From Rhizobium rhizogenes NBRC 13257 (GTDB lineage: Bacteria > Pseudomonadota > Alphaproteobacteria > Rhizobiales > Rhizobiaceae): 64,000 nt of DNA. The number at the start of each line of letters is the position of its first letter. Positions within the stretch are counted from its first letter, which is position 1. The notes beneath the pieces are model-generated. The model was not told where the DNA came from. It made no database searches and was given only the letters and a program-made list of their open reading frames with translations. The stretch spans positions 40,574 through 104,573 of the forward strand of contig NZ_BAYX01000025.1 in NCBI RefSeq assembly GCF_000696095.1. The letters are read 5' to 3'. Made by a program: the position numbers and the translations under genes. Shown piece after piece: positions 34,428 to 44,194 of the stretch.

Positions 34428-35386
34428 GCACGCCAATTTCACTCATCGGCCTTCCTTATGTTTTCGGGCGGCGCGATGCCTCGCCACGAAATGCGATGGC
34501 ACTAGGCCCGAGGGAGTTACTCTCGCATCAGACCCTTCTGAGCGCTCTATCCGAAGGCGGCTGCGATCTTGCCGTCGAATTGATTGAGGATGTGGATGAT
34601 CCCGCGCCGGATGAAACGGCGGGCTATTTCGACGCCAATGTTGCGGGGCTTTTTGCCGGCGACCAGATGAGCCGTCTTCAAGTGCAGACCGCGCGGCTTG
34701 CGCGCGCTGTCCGCTACGCAGTGTCTGCCGACCGGATGCCACTGGTGGCAAACGGCGGTTGCACTTGCGCACTTGGAATGGTTGCGGGCCTCGCAGCGAT
34801 CGGTGAAATCGGAATGGTGTGGTTTGACGCGCATGATGACGCGGAAACGCCCGAAACGTCGACAAGCGGCCTTGTCGAGGGGATGCCAGTCTCGATGATC
34901 GCCGGGCGATGCTGGCAGGCTTTCTGCCGTCAGATCTCGGGATTCGAGCCAATCCCGGCTGATCGTATTCTAACGATTGGCCTTCATGAGAAGTACGAAC
35001 ATAAGCCAGACCGAGGATTGAAGTCGCCAGGGAGTATAGTCACGCCGGCCATCGTCGAAAGCAAGGGTTACGATGGCGCGATCATCGATGCACTGGCGGA
35101 TCTCAGGACACGTTGTTCTAAGGTGTACGTTCACGTAGATGTCGACGTTCTGGACCCATCCGTCCTGAAATCGAGCAATCATGCCACAGAAGGTGGCTTG
35201 TCTGCCGAACAACTTGCATATGCGTTGGACGCTATCGCAGACAGCTTCGAGATCGTCGGCCTGGATTTCAGTTCCTTCGACCCGACAATCGATCCCCATG
35301 GTGTCCACACACTTGTCCCGTTGCTTGTTCATGCAGCGTCAGCATCGACGCGAAGCCGGATACACCGGAACCATTGCCCTGGCTGA
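34424..35386 (+). CDS. Ureohydrolase family protein, second of a tandem pair
   Basis: It has exactly the same length (320 residues) as its neighbour and is clearly paralogous: SLIGLPYVFGRRDASPRNAM against SLIGLPYLMGSRGPNLGYQM. It keeps Asp135, His137 and Asp139 (FDAHDDAETPET) and Asp239 and Asp241 (HVDVDVLDP). The first ligand is again Cys (Cys113 in NGGCTCALG), so the change is shared by both copies. The start is a GTG overlapping the previous stop as GTGA. The two may form a hetero-oligomer or act on related substrates. A strong hairpin follows directly. Confidence 0.82.
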   Translation: MSTPISLIGLPYVFGRRDASPRNAMALGPRELLSHQTLLSALSEGGCDLAVELIEDVDDPAPDETAGYFDANVAGLFAGDQMSRLQVQTARLARAVRYAVSADRMPLVANGGCTCALGMVAGLAAIGEIGMVWFDAHDDAETPETSTSGLVEGMPVSMIAGRCWQAFCRQISGFEPIPADRILTIGLHEKYEHKPDRGLKSPGSIVTPAIVESKGYDGAIIDALADLRTRCSKVYVHVDVDVLDPSVLKSSNHATEGGLSAEQLAYALDAIADSFEIVGLDFSSFDPTIDPHGVHTLVPLLVHAASASTRSRIHRNHCPG

Positions 35387-35390
35387 GATA

Positions 35391-35418
35391 GAATGGGAGG
35401 GGACATCCCCTCCCATTC
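35391..35418. terminator. Bidirectional hairpin terminator
   Basis: GAATGGGAGGGGA and TCCCCTCCCATTC form a perfect 13-bp stem with a CA centre. It fills the 36-bp gap between two convergent genes (the ureohydrolase pair and a binding-protein gene). There is no long T-run, but placement and strength fit a shared terminator. Confidence 0.7.
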
Positions 35419-35422
35419 GCTT

Positions 35423-36985
35423 TCACGCGAACCAGACGGTACGCAGGCTGTACAATGCCGAGTCTACCGTGTAGGGCACGAGGCCCTTCACATTCGCACG
35501 GTAGCCGTTCAAGGTGTTGGCAAAACCCCACACGATGTTTCCTCCGCGCTCATACTCGATCTGCCGCATCTTTGCGATGATATCACAGCGCTTCGTGATG
35601 TCGGCGGTCGCCATGGCCTGCTTGTGCAGGTCGATGAACTCGGCATCATTCCAGTGCGAAGTGTTGAACGTGCCAGTCGGAAGCAGACTGCGCGTTGCGA
35701 CCGCGAGATATGTGTCCGACAGGAAGTCGACACCGAAGGACCACTGGCCGTATTTCGCGAGATAGGCTCCAACTTCCACGACCTTCACGTTGATCGTGAC
35801 GCCTGCCGCCTTTGCTTGTTCCGCAAAGACCTGCGCGCACTCGATCATTCCGGCGGTTCCGTTGACGGTCACCATTTCAATCGTCAGGTCCGACTTTCCA
35901 GCCTCCTTGAGCAGCTCCTTTGCCTTGGCGATATCCTGCTTGCGTTGCGGGAGCGTGGACTCGCCACATGGCGCGATCGTCCGACCAGCCATATCGTTGC
36001 CGATCGCGCCATAGCCGGCGAGTGCAATTTTTACCATCTGCTCTCGGTTGGCGATCAGTTTCATCGCCATGCGGACCTTCGGATCATCGAAAGGCGCGAT
36101 GTCGGTGCGCATATAGATCGGAATCGACATCGCCGACGGATTGTTCAGGAGCTTCAAGCTCGGATCGGCTGAAATGACCCGCGCCTGGGCGAAGGGCATT
36201 GTATATGTGATCTCGACTTGACCGCCGCGTAGCGCATTGATCGCTGCGGTATTGTCGTTGATTACGGAGATGACGAGCTGATCGACCCATGCCCGCTCGC
36301 GGAAATATCCGTCGAAGCGATCGAATACGGATTCTTGACCCGGGGTAAACGAGACATACTTGAACGGGCCGGTTCCTACGGGCGCCGCCGGGTCGAAATC
36401 GCGGGGTACCATCTTCAGATAGCGGTTCGCCCACACTTCGGAGAACAATCCATTCGGAGCCGCGAGCATAAACCTCACCGTGAGGTCATCGACCTTTTCG
36501 ACCTTTGTCGGGTCTATAAAGTTGATCAGGGCGGCTCCTTTGGACGGATGCTCCTTATCAAGGATCCGCTTTACCGAATAGATGACGTCGTCGGCTGTAA
36601 AGTCCTTTCCAGCATGGGTCTTGACGCCAGAGCGAAGGTTAAGCGTCCACTCGGTCGCATCACCGTTTGGAGTAAAGGACTCCGCCAGGACGAAGCCAAC
36701 ACTGGCGTCCGGCTTGAATTCGCAAAGCCCGTCAAACAGATTGCAGAAGCGTACGATGTCCGAAATCTGGCCCTGTGTTCGATGCGGATCAAGTGAATCG
36801 GCACTTCCTCCCGGTACGGCGACGCGCATAATTCCGCCCGTCTTGCGCGCCTCGCTCTGCGCCATGGCTACCGTTGAGATCAACGATGATGCGAGAACGC
36901 CGGCTGCCCCAATCGCGACAGAAGTCCGTAGGAGCTGTCGCCGGGAGACTGATAGCATGCTGGTAAACTTCGTGTCGTTTGACAT
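35423..36985 (-). CDS. Dipeptide-type ABC transporter substrate-binding protein
   Basis: This 520-residue family-5 periplasmic binding protein (DppA/OppA fold) has a Tat-type signal (VSRRQLLRTSVAIGAAGVL) and the SBP_bac_5 signature region around DVIYSVKRILDK. I chose the ATG giving MSNDTKFTSM because AAAGGT stands 5 nt before it. It is the last gene of the minus-strand array, 122 bp after the double ATPase. Its ligand is unknown and could be a peptide, opine or ureide. Confidence 0.88.
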   Translation of the reverse strand: MSNDTKFTSMLSVSRRQLLRTSVAIGAAGVLASSLISTVAMAQSEARKTGGIMRVAVPGGSADSLDPHRTQGQISDIVRFCNLFDGLCEFKPDASVGFVLAESFTPNGDATEWTLNLRSGVKTHAGKDFTADDVIYSVKRILDKEHPSKGAALINFIDPTKVEKVDDLTVRFMLAAPNGLFSEVWANRYLKMVPRDFDPAAPVGTGPFKYVSFTPGQESVFDRFDGYFRERAWVDQLVISVINDNTAAINALRGGQVEITYTMPFAQARVISADPSLKLLNNPSAMSIPIYMRTDIAPFDDPKVRMAMKLIANREQMVKIALAGYGAIGNDMAGRTIAPCGESTLPQRKQDIAKAKELLKEAGKSDLTIEMVTVNGTAGMIECAQVFAEQAKAAGVTINVKVVEVGAYLAKYGQWSFGVDFLSDTYLAVATRSLLPTGTFNTSHWNDAEFIDLHKQAMATADITKRCDIIAKMRQIEYERGGNIVWGFANTLNGYRANVKGLVPYTVDSALYSLRTVWFA

Positions 36986-37107
36986 GTGAGACCTTTCTGG
37001 CGCTCCCCGAGAATTCGAAATGCGCGATGTCTTGATTAACGGGCGCTGCACTCCGCGGTATCGACACTAATGACGACCTCCTTTTGAGAGCGCAGCTTGC
37101 GACTCTT

Positions 37108-38865
37108 TCAGGCGAGTTCGAGCGTATTGGCCAAAAGGCTCTTGGTGTACGCAGCCGAGGGGCGGTTCAATACGCTCTCGCTTGAGCCGATTTCGACAAT
37201 CTCACCCTTGTCGAGCACCGCCACGCTATCCGCCAGGCTTCGCACCACCCCAAGATTATGCGTAACGAACACCAGGCTCAGTCCATCGGACATAAGAGAT
37301 CGAAGGAGTTCAACGATCGCAGCCTGTACGGAGACGTCCAAAGCCGAGGTAATCTCGTCGCAGATCATGACGTCGGGAGAGGCAAGCAGCGCCCGCGCAA
37401 TCGCGACACGTTGCTTCTCGCCTCCCGACAGTTCGTTCGGGAACCTATCTATATAGGCGGATCTCAGTTCCACCCGTTCCAGCGCTGCTTTGATCTGGCG
37501 GTCGCGATTTTGGTCATCCGAGGTTTGGAAGTGGCCGATAGGGACTGCTAGGTTTCCGCCGATTGTCTTCCTAGGATTCAACGAGCCATAGGGGTTCTGA
37601 AAAACGTACTGAAGCTTGCGCCGATCATCGGGAGAACGACGCGCCGCTGACTGGGAAAGCCTTCGTCCCTCAAGAACGATCTCACCCTTCCAGTCGCTAT
37701 GCAACCCGATCATGCACCGCGAAAACGTCGTCTTGCCACTGCCGGATTCACCGACGACCGCAAGACACTCACCCCGGGAAAGCGTCATCGAAACGTCCCG
37801 TAGCACAGTCCGGTCACCGTAGCGCGCCGAAAGCGAGAGGACTTCGAGCACCTTGTCATTTTCGAGTATTCTGCTCACCACGAAAAGGGGAGCGGTCTTG
37901 GCCTGGCCATCGATCTCGTCCGCCCAATGGCATGCAACCTCATGGTTCGCAGCCGACTTGGTCGAAAGCGGCGGCGCGACAGCGCAGACAGCGGTCGCGT
38001 GAGGACAGCGGGCGCGAAAGACACAGCCGTGCTCCCGATCGCGAAGCGGGGGCGCTTTTCCATCGATTGCCCTGAGCCTGCGGGCCTCCCGCGTCGAGGG
38101 CACGGCGTCGAGAAGCGCTCGCGTGTATGGGTGCGCGGGTCTGGCAAACACATCGTCCTTGCTTCCCGCCTCAACGATGCGCCCGGCGTAAAGAACCATC
38201 ACCTTGTCGGCAATATGTGCGACGACGGCCAGGTCATGGGAGACGTAAAGGGTCGCGATACCATAGGCTTGGCAAAGCCGCGTCATCATGATCAGCACAT
38301 CCGCCTGCGTCGATACGTCCAAGCCTGTCGTGGGTTCATCCATGATGACCAGACGCGGACGCGGTGCGACCGCCATTGCAATCGCGACGCGCTGCAACTG
38401 ACCGCCCGATAGCTGAGCAGGATATCTGCTGAGGAATTCAGGTGTCGCGGCCAGACCGACTTCGGACATAAGCTCGGCCACTCTCGCCTTCGCGTCATGC
38501 GGAGACAGCGCGTCCCGGCCTCGCACCAGTCCCTCGACAAGCTGCTCGCCTATTTTCATCGCTGGGTTCAAAGATGCCGATGGATCCTGCGGTACATAGG
38601 TTATGAGCTTTCCACGAGCCTCATTCCTGGCGCGAGGCGACATGGTCATCAGGTCGGTGCCATCGACGAATATTCGACTTTCAGTCTGAATGGCGGTCCC
38701 GGGCTTGGAAAAGCCGAGCAGGGAAAGCGAGATGGTCGTCTTGCCTGAGCCGGATTCTCCGACGAGGCCCAACACTTCGCCGGGAGCAATCTCGAAGTTC
38801 ACATCCTTGACGATCGGAAGACCGGTTGCAGTTGCATCAACCCTCAGGTTTCGAATTCTGATCAC
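37108..38865 (-). CDS. Dipeptide-type ABC transporter, fused double ATPase (DppD-DppF)
   Basis: This 585-residue protein carries two nucleotide-binding domains. The first has Walker A GESGSGKTTISL and signature LSGGQLQRV; the second has GESGSGKTTFSR and LSGGEKQRV. Between them lies the Cys-rich oligopeptide/dipeptide C-terminal motif (CVFRARCPHATAVC). Separate DppD and DppF genes are the usual form, and fused forms occur in rhizobia. It follows the permease by 2 nt. Confidence 0.92.
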   Translation of the reverse strand: MIRIRNLRVDATATGLPIVKDVNFEIAPGEVLGLVGESGSGKTTISLSLLGFSKPGTAIQTESRIFVDGTDLMTMSPRARNEARGKLITYVPQDPSASLNPAMKIGEQLVEGLVRGRDALSPHDAKARVAELMSEVGLAATPEFLSRYPAQLSGGQLQRVAIAMAVAPRPRLVIMDEPTTGLDVSTQADVLIMMTRLCQAYGIATLYVSHDLAVVAHIADKVMVLYAGRIVEAGSKDDVFARPAHPYTRALLDAVPSTREARRLRAIDGKAPPLRDREHGCVFRARCPHATAVCAVAPPLSTKSAANHEVACHWADEIDGQAKTAPLFVVSRILENDKVLEVLSLSARYGDRTVLRDVSMTLSRGECLAVVGESGSGKTTFSRCMIGLHSDWKGEIVLEGRRLSQSAARRSPDDRRKLQYVFQNPYGSLNPRKTIGGNLAVPIGHFQTSDDQNRDRQIKAALERVELRSAYIDRFPNELSGGEKQRVAIARALLASPDVMICDEITSALDVSVQAAIVELLRSLMSDGLSLVFVTHNLGVVRSLADSVAVLDKGEIVEIGSSESVLNRPSAAYTKSLLANTLELA

Positions 38866-38867
38866 GG

Positions 38868-39743
38868 TCAGTCCTTCCCACTATCGGTTCGGCCGAGAGA
38901 ACGAAGCACAGCTTCGGCGAAGATATTTCCGCCGATCGTGAAGACAGCAATGGCGGCGATTGGAGCGATAACTGCCCAGGGTTGAATGGAGAGCGCATTG
39001 CGGTTTTCGTTGATCATGACGCCCCAATCCGCCGCAGGAGGCTGAATGCCGTAGCCGAGGAAACTCAGGCCGGCGAGGAGCGAGATGGACCACATCAGGC
39101 GCAAGCCTGCCTCGACGAGAAGTGGTGTCGTGACATTCGGCAAGATCTGCGTGGCGATTATCCGTGGTCCGGACAAGCCAATAGCCCGACAGTATTGGAC
39201 GTATTCGAGATTCACGACCGAGAGGGCCGCCCCCCTGATAACGCGTGAGACGCTCGGAGCCTGTGAAATGCCGACCAAGATCACAAGCAGGGCCTTGCCT
39301 GGACCCACGACGGTCACGATAAGCAGAACAAAAATTACGCTCGGGAAGGCCAGCTTAACATCCACGAGGCGCATCAGAAGCATATCCGTCCAACCCTTGT
39401 AAAAGGCGCAAGACAGCCCGATCAGAGCTCCCAGAACGAGACCCAGTGCACTTGCACTGAGTGACATCCATACGAGGCTGAAACCGCCATTGAGGAAGCG
39501 GGAATAGACATCGCGTCCGAGAAAATCCATGCCGAGCGGTGAGCCGTACTGAGGCACGTCGAAGGGCACTCCGACCAGTTCGGTTGCCCCATATGGTGCG
39601 AAGAATGGGCCGAAGACCGCAACCGCGGCGACAAGGATCATCAGCCCGAGACCGACGCTTGTTCTTGCCGAACGGAAAACTCTTTGCACCGCGATCCTGC
39701 GAGGCTTTGCTTCGACGTCGTCCATGGTGACTTCCTTGCTCAT
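38868..39743 (-). CDS. Dipeptide-type ABC transporter permease (DppC)
   Basis: This 291-residue inner-membrane permease has the binding-protein-dependent motif near YCRAIGLSGPRIIATQILPN and the N-terminal OppC-like segment. The start MSKEVTMDD has GAGGTG 6 nt before it; the longer frame reaches into dppB. About six hydrophobic segments are visible. Confidence 0.88.
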   Translation of the reverse strand: MSKEVTMDDVEAKPRRIAVQRVFRSARTSVGLGLMILVAAVAVFGPFFAPYGATELVGVPFDVPQYGSPLGMDFLGRDVYSRFLNGGFSLVWMSLSASALGLVLGALIGLSCAFYKGWTDMLLMRLVDVKLAFPSVIFVLLIVTVVGPGKALLVILVGISQAPSVSRVIRGAALSVVNLEYVQYCRAIGLSGPRIIATQILPNVTTPLLVEAGLRLMWSISLLAGLSFLGYGIQPPAADWGVMINENRNALSIQPWAVIAPIAAIAVFTIGGNIFAEAVLRSLGRTDSGKD

Positions 39744-39744
39744 T

Positions 39745-40710
39745 TCAGGCACCTCGGCTGGGTGGAGTGAGGAGCGCAGCCGCAAGGTCCGCGATCATGT
39801 TCGAAAGAAGAAAAGTGGATGCGATGACCAAAACGATGAACTGCACGACCGGAATATCACGGTTTCCTACTGCGTCGGTCAGTGCCGTGCCCATGCCGGG
39901 ATAGCCGAAGACATATTCCACAACGACAATACCGCCGACAGACAAGGCAAAGACGTTCGCCGCTGCCTGGATTGCCGGGACTGCCGCGTTCGGCAACGCG
40001 TGGCGGAAAAGAATTCTGTTCGAAGATATTCCCTTGAGCCGGGCGAACTGGACGTAATCCGAGGCGAGAACATCAATCATGGCCCCGCGAACGAGACGGT
40101 ATAGATATGTCGTCTGCAGCAGGAAGAGCGTCGTGACCGGCAGCACATATGCGCCAAGCTGGTCGTAGAACGGCTTGGTCGGCGACAAAAGCGAGACCGC
40201 CGGCACGATATGAAAGATGTTGGTGCTAAAGACCACGACCAGCAGCAGTCCGAGCACGAATTCTGGAAGCGCGTTCACGCCAAGCGACGCCGCCATTGCT
40301 GCGCGGTCGAACCATGTGTCTTTGCGGTTTGCCGTGACGACCCCTAGCAGAACGGAGAATGGCAACGTCAGTGCCATGGACATCACGACGAGGACAAACG
40401 AGTTCGCAACGCGCGGCCCGACAAGGTCTGCGACAGCGCGATTCGACGCAGCGGAAACCCCGAGATCCCCATGCAGAAGTGACGCCACCCAGTGGAGATA
40501 TTGCTCAGCAGGGGGAAGATTGAGCCCGAGCTGGACGCGCAAAGCCTCTACCTGTTCGGCACCTGCATCCTTACCGAGGATCGTTCTGGCAACATCGCCG
40601 GGCAACCCCTGCGTCGCCATGAAGATCAGAATGGATACCAAGACGAGCGTGATGAGGCTCAAGCCAATCCGTCGACAGATCAGCCCCGCCTGCTTTGAAG
40701 CAATGCTCAT
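39745..40710 (-). CDS. Dipeptide-type ABC transporter permease (DppB)
   Basis: This 321-residue permease has the EAA-type loop FARLKGISSNRILFRHALPN and the N-terminal helix ICRRIGLSLITLVLVSILIF. GGGAGAG precedes the ATG giving MSIASKQAG. It is the first gene of the second transporter, after a 229-bp gap from the LivF gene. That gap contains an inverted repeat, so a separate promoter is likely. Confidence 0.88.
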   Translation of the reverse strand: MSIASKQAGLICRRIGLSLITLVLVSILIFMATQGLPGDVARTILGKDAGAEQVEALRVQLGLNLPPAEQYLHWVASLLHGDLGVSAASNRAVADLVGPRVANSFVLVVMSMALTLPFSVLLGVVTANRKDTWFDRAAMAASLGVNALPEFVLGLLLVVVFSTNIFHIVPAVSLLSPTKPFYDQLGAYVLPVTTLFLLQTTYLYRLVRGAMIDVLASDYVQFARLKGISSNRILFRHALPNAAVPAIQAAANVFALSVGGIVVVEYVFGYPGMGTALTDAVGNRDIPVVQFIVLVIASTFLLSNMIADLAAALLTPPSRGA

Positions 40711-40794
40711 TAAAATTGCTCTCCCAGATATTTTCACCCATCACAGCCTACGGCAGTCACCGGCTATCGCCATCGACATAAATAACGATGTGGT

Positions 40795-40820
40795 GTGATC
40801 CAGGTGATAGGATGGATCAC
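40795..40820. promoter_or_regulatory. Inverted repeat upstream of dppB
   Basis: GTGATCC and GGATCAC, 12 bp apart, lie about 85 bp upstream of the DppB gene in the only sizeable gap of the array. It may be a regulator site for the dipeptide-type transporter. Confidence 0.35.
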
Positions 40821-40938
40821 GCCGCTAAAGTTGAAGATTGAGCTGAAAACTCACCACGACCGGAACGGTCGGCCCGCTTGTGAAGACCGCATCGGATCGA
40901 TGTATTCCCTGCGCTGATCGCTGCAATTGGCACAGACG

Positions 40939-41637
40939 TCAGATGGTCAGCCAGCCTTGTATTTCGGCTCGCGTCACCTTGCCCACGCTCTGCTGGAGAA
41001 CCGCCTCGCCATGATCAAGCACCGAAATCTGGTCTCCGATGCTTTCGACCAAACCGAGGCTCTGCTCCACAAGCACGACTGCTGCACCCGCCGCCTTTCT
41101 AGTATTGATTAGCTGAGCGATGCGGACCACATTCTCATATTGAACCCCTTCAGTAGGTTCATCCAGCAGGACAAGAGCCCGCTCCTCGGCGAGTGTACGC
41201 GATAGAGAAAGCAGCTTCTTCTCACCACCGGAAAGCGTGCCGGCCTTCTGTGACAGCCGCTCTTTCAGCCGTGGAAATGTCTCCAGATAAAGCTCGAAGT
41301 GCTTCAAGCTCCGACTGTCGCGCATCAGGGTGAGGTTTTCCGCGACCGTCAGTTCATCGAACACGACCTTATCTTGAGGCGCATAAGACAGTCCCATCTT
41401 GACACGCTCGGACATGGAAATCGAATAAAAGTCCCTGCCTTGGAAAACGATCTCGCCGGATGCGGGTCTGATCGCTCCAGCCAGCAGCTTCAGAAGCGTG
41501 GACTTTCCGACCCCATTGCGACCGACAACGCAATGCACTTCTCCTGCCCGGAAACCAGCCGAGAAGTCACGCAGGACGATCCCAGAGCCATAACCACCGG
41601 AGAGTTTGTTGACCGTCAAAATCTCCAGACAGCTCAT
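40939..41637 (-). CDS. Branched-chain/amide-type ABC transporter ATPase (LivF)
   Basis: This 232-residue ATPase has Walker A GRNGVGKSTLLKLL, signature LSGGEKKLL and Walker B LVLLDEPTEG. The order and neighbours make it the LivF subunit. Its start overlaps the stop of the fused LivM-LivG gene by 4 nt. In this family the partner binding protein, listed further on, resembles amide or urea binders rather than leucine binders. Confidence 0.88.
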   Translation of the reverse strand: MSCLEILTVNKLSGGYGSGIVLRDFSAGFRAGEVHCVVGRNGVGKSTLLKLLAGAIRPASGEIVFQGRDFYSISMSERVKMGLSYAPQDKVVFDELTVAENLTLMRDSRSLKHFELYLETFPRLKERLSQKAGTLSGGEKKLLSLSRTLAEERALVLLDEPTEGVQYENVVRIAQLINTRKAAGAAVVLVEQSLGLVESIGDQISVLDHGEAVLQQSVGKVTRAEIQGWLTI

Positions 41638-43358
41638 CGCTGACCTCCTACATAAACGTTACGCACGTCATCATTGGCCCGGACCTCTTCGATCGTGCCT
41701 TTGGCCAGAAAGCGCCCCTGGTGAAAGACGTTGACCGTATCGGCCAACGCCTCGACCAGAGCCATGTCATGCTCGACGACAACGATCGTCATGCCCGTCT
41801 TCGCTCTGATCCATTTGGCAAGGTCAATGACGGCGAACGTCTCGTCCTGAGATAGCCCAGCGCAGGGCTCGTCCAACAGCAGCAGCCGAGGCTCTGTCAA
41901 AAGGACCATCGACAACTCAAGGATCTGGCGCTGACCATGCGAAAGGTCAGAGGCCAACTTCGCGTCCTCTGCGAGGAACTCGAAGCGGCGTTTCAACTCG
42001 GCAAGCAAGGGGCTGTTCCACTGCCAAAGCCTGCGGTTCAACAGGTCGACAGTGGAAGCGCGTTTGCTCCAAAGACCGAGTGACAGGTTCTCGCGGATGG
42101 TTAGCGCTGGAAATACCGTGGGAGCCTGGAATTTTCTTGACACGCCCGCGAGTGTAAGAGCCGCGGGTGTCGCCTTGCGTATCGGTTTGCCATCAAGGGA
42201 AAGTGCGCCGCCCGAAAGCGGGAGAAGACCGGTCAGAGCATTGAAGGATGACGACTTCCCGGCGCCATTCGGGCCGATGATGCACGTCGTCTTGCCTTGC
42301 TCTGCGAAGAAGTTCAGGCCGTTCAGGATCTGCACCGATCCCATTTTGACCGAAACACCTTGCAGTTGACATGACAGAGCCGACCTTTCGCCTTTCAAAC
42401 GAGGGGCTTCGACAGACATGGGCAAGTTCGTAACCGCCGCGCTTGTCGGGATGATTCCGGCCAATCCTTTCGGAAACCGCAAAACGACAACGATGAAGAC
42501 CAGCGCCAGAACAAGCTCCCACGAGTCCACCCTGTCTCGCAATTCCGAGCTAAGCAGTCCGACCACAAGTGCACCGATAAGCGGCCCGAAGACGGACATG
42601 CGCCCTCCAATGGCAACGTAGACAAGAAGGCTGCCGCAAAATGCGAAACCGGTCAGGTCCGGTGTGACGATGCCCTGCTGCTGCGCATAGATGACACCAC
42701 CCAGACCAGCGCAGAAACCTGAGACCGCGAATGCAAGGGCTTTGAGCAGGGCCGTGTCAAATCCCAGGAACTGCATGCGGCGCTCGTCCGCAGCTACCGC
42801 CTTCCAGACGGTTCCGAGAGGTGCAGATATCAGCCATACGTAACCCGCGCATACGACAAGGGTTGCGGCTCCGACGAGAGCATATTGCTCTATAATTCCG
42901 GAGATCCCGGGCAAGGGAGGCACGCCGAGGAGACCATTGAAGCCTCCGGTTACACTCGACCAGCCTATAGCGATCTGCCCTCCGGCAAGAGCCAGCGCGA
43001 GCGTTACCATCGAGAAGGATGTCGCGTTGTCCGTCTGGCCTCTGAAAACACCAAAGGCAATTATGAAGGCGATCACCATGGGAACCAGGGCGCATAGAAA
43101 CGCTGCGGGCCATGCAAGGCCCGAACCATCGAGTACGATGAAGAGGTTCGCCGCGAGATAGGCAGATATCGCCATATAGAGACCGTGGCCAAGCGACAGG
43201 GTTCCGCTCAGACCCCAGGCGAGCCCCAGTCCGGTAGCCACGATACCGTATGTCAGATAGAGCGACACCTCATAGGCCCATAGGTCGCCAGCCAGGAGCG
43301 GCAAGAGGATCATTGCCGCCGCGAGGACGGCGAGATTACGCACGGCTGAAGAGACCAC
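41634..43358 (-). CDS. Fused permease-ATPase (LivM-LivG) of the amide-type transporter
   Basis: This 574-residue protein joins a LivM-type permease (about 1-310, with LGLAWGLSGTLSLGHG) to a LivG-type ATPase (about 330-574, with IGPNGAGKSSSF and LSHGQRQIL). I chose a GTG start that overlaps the end of livH by 23 nt and has GGAG 8 nt upstream; a longer frame would overlap livH by 137 nt. Fusion of M and G occurs but is less common than separate genes. Confidence 0.85.
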   Translation of the reverse strand: MVSSAVRNLAVLAAAMILLPLLAGDLWAYEVSLYLTYGIVATGLGLAWGLSGTLSLGHGLYMAISAYLAANLFIVLDGSGLAWPAAFLCALVPMVIAFIIAFGVFRGQTDNATSFSMVTLALALAGGQIAIGWSSVTGGFNGLLGVPPLPGISGIIEQYALVGAATLVVCAGYVWLISAPLGTVWKAVAADERRMQFLGFDTALLKALAFAVSGFCAGLGGVIYAQQQGIVTPDLTGFAFCGSLLVYVAIGGRMSVFGPLIGALVVGLLSSELRDRVDSWELVLALVFIVVVLRFPKGLAGIIPTSAAVTNLPMSVEAPRLKGERSALSCQLQGVSVKMGSVQILNGLNFFAEQGKTTCIIGPNGAGKSSSFNALTGLLPLSGGALSLDGKPIRKATPAALTLAGVSRKFQAPTVFPALTIRENLSLGLWSKRASTVDLLNRRLWQWNSPLLAELKRRFEFLAEDAKLASDLSHGQRQILELSMVLLTEPRLLLLDEPCAGLSQDETFAVIDLAKWIRAKTGMTIVVVEHDMALVEALADTVNVFHQGRFLAKGTIEEVRANDDVRNVYVGGQR

Positions 43359-44178
43359 GAGGACGTCTCCATAGGAAGATAATAGCGATTGCAAGGACGA
43401 CCAGATAGGCCATGGATGGGCTGAGCTGCGTGGCGAGGATGCTCTGCGAGCCGCCGATTGCGACTGCCCCACTCAACAGCCCTGCGATGGTGCCATAACC
43501 GCCAACAACGAGTGAAAAGAACGAATTCACGACCAGCAGAATTCCCATCGAGGGCTCGACCGGGACGGTTGGTGCGATGAGAACTCCCGCGATCCCAGCG
43601 GCAGCTGAACTGAAGACGAAGGTCTGAGTGGATAGCCGGCTGGAGTTGATGCCGACGGCTTGCGCGAGAACGGGATTGGATACCATTGCCCTGATACGGA
43701 GCGCCGTCGAGGTGCGCAGATACCAGATAGCAACGAAAACCAGCACCAGAAGTGCACAGGACATCACGAAGAGACGCCAGCCAGGGAAAGTGGAGCCGAA
43801 CAGGTTCACAGTGCCCGCGATGGGGAGATCGACACTCTGATAGCCGTTACCCCACAGTAGCTTTACGATTTCTCGAATCGCCATGCCGAGGCCCCATGTC
43901 CCAAGAAGGGTGGCAAAACCATCGTATTTGAGCGGCCGAATGATCAGTCGCTCTGCCAAGAACCCCAAGGCACCACACACGACGAAAGCGAGCGGAACGG
44001 CCAAGAAATAGGAAAGCTCCAGATGTTGGACACTCAGCCCGCAATATGCGCCGACCATAACCATTTCACCGTGAGCGATATTGAGAACTCCGAGCAATCC
44101 CATGGAGACTGCCAGTCCCAGCGTCAGGATCGCCAAGACCAGTACGTCATATCCCAGGTTGAGAGAGAGCGTCATCAT
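43336..44178 (-). CDS. Amide-type ABC transporter permease (LivH)
   Basis: This 280-residue polytopic permease starts MMTLSLNLGYDVLVLAIL and contains GLLGVLNIAHGEMVMVGAY, the LivH/UrtB hallmark. It lies 16 nt after the binding protein gene and overlaps the fused LivM-LivG gene. The substrate path follows the neighbouring binding protein. Confidence 0.88.
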   Translation of the reverse strand: MMTLSLNLGYDVLVLAILTLGLAVSMGLLGVLNIAHGEMVMVGAYCGLSVQHLELSYFLAVPLAFVVCGALGFLAERLIIRPLKYDGFATLLGTWGLGMAIREIVKLLWGNGYQSVDLPIAGTVNLFGSTFPGWRLFVMSCALLVLVFVAIWYLRTSTALRIRAMVSNPVLAQAVGINSSRLSTQTFVFSSAAAGIAGVLIAPTVPVEPSMGILLVVNSFFSLVVGGYGTIAGLLSGAVAIGGSQSILATQLSPSMAYLVVLAIAIIFLWRRPRGLFSRA

Positions 44179-44194
44179 TTGAGGTCGCCCGCCG

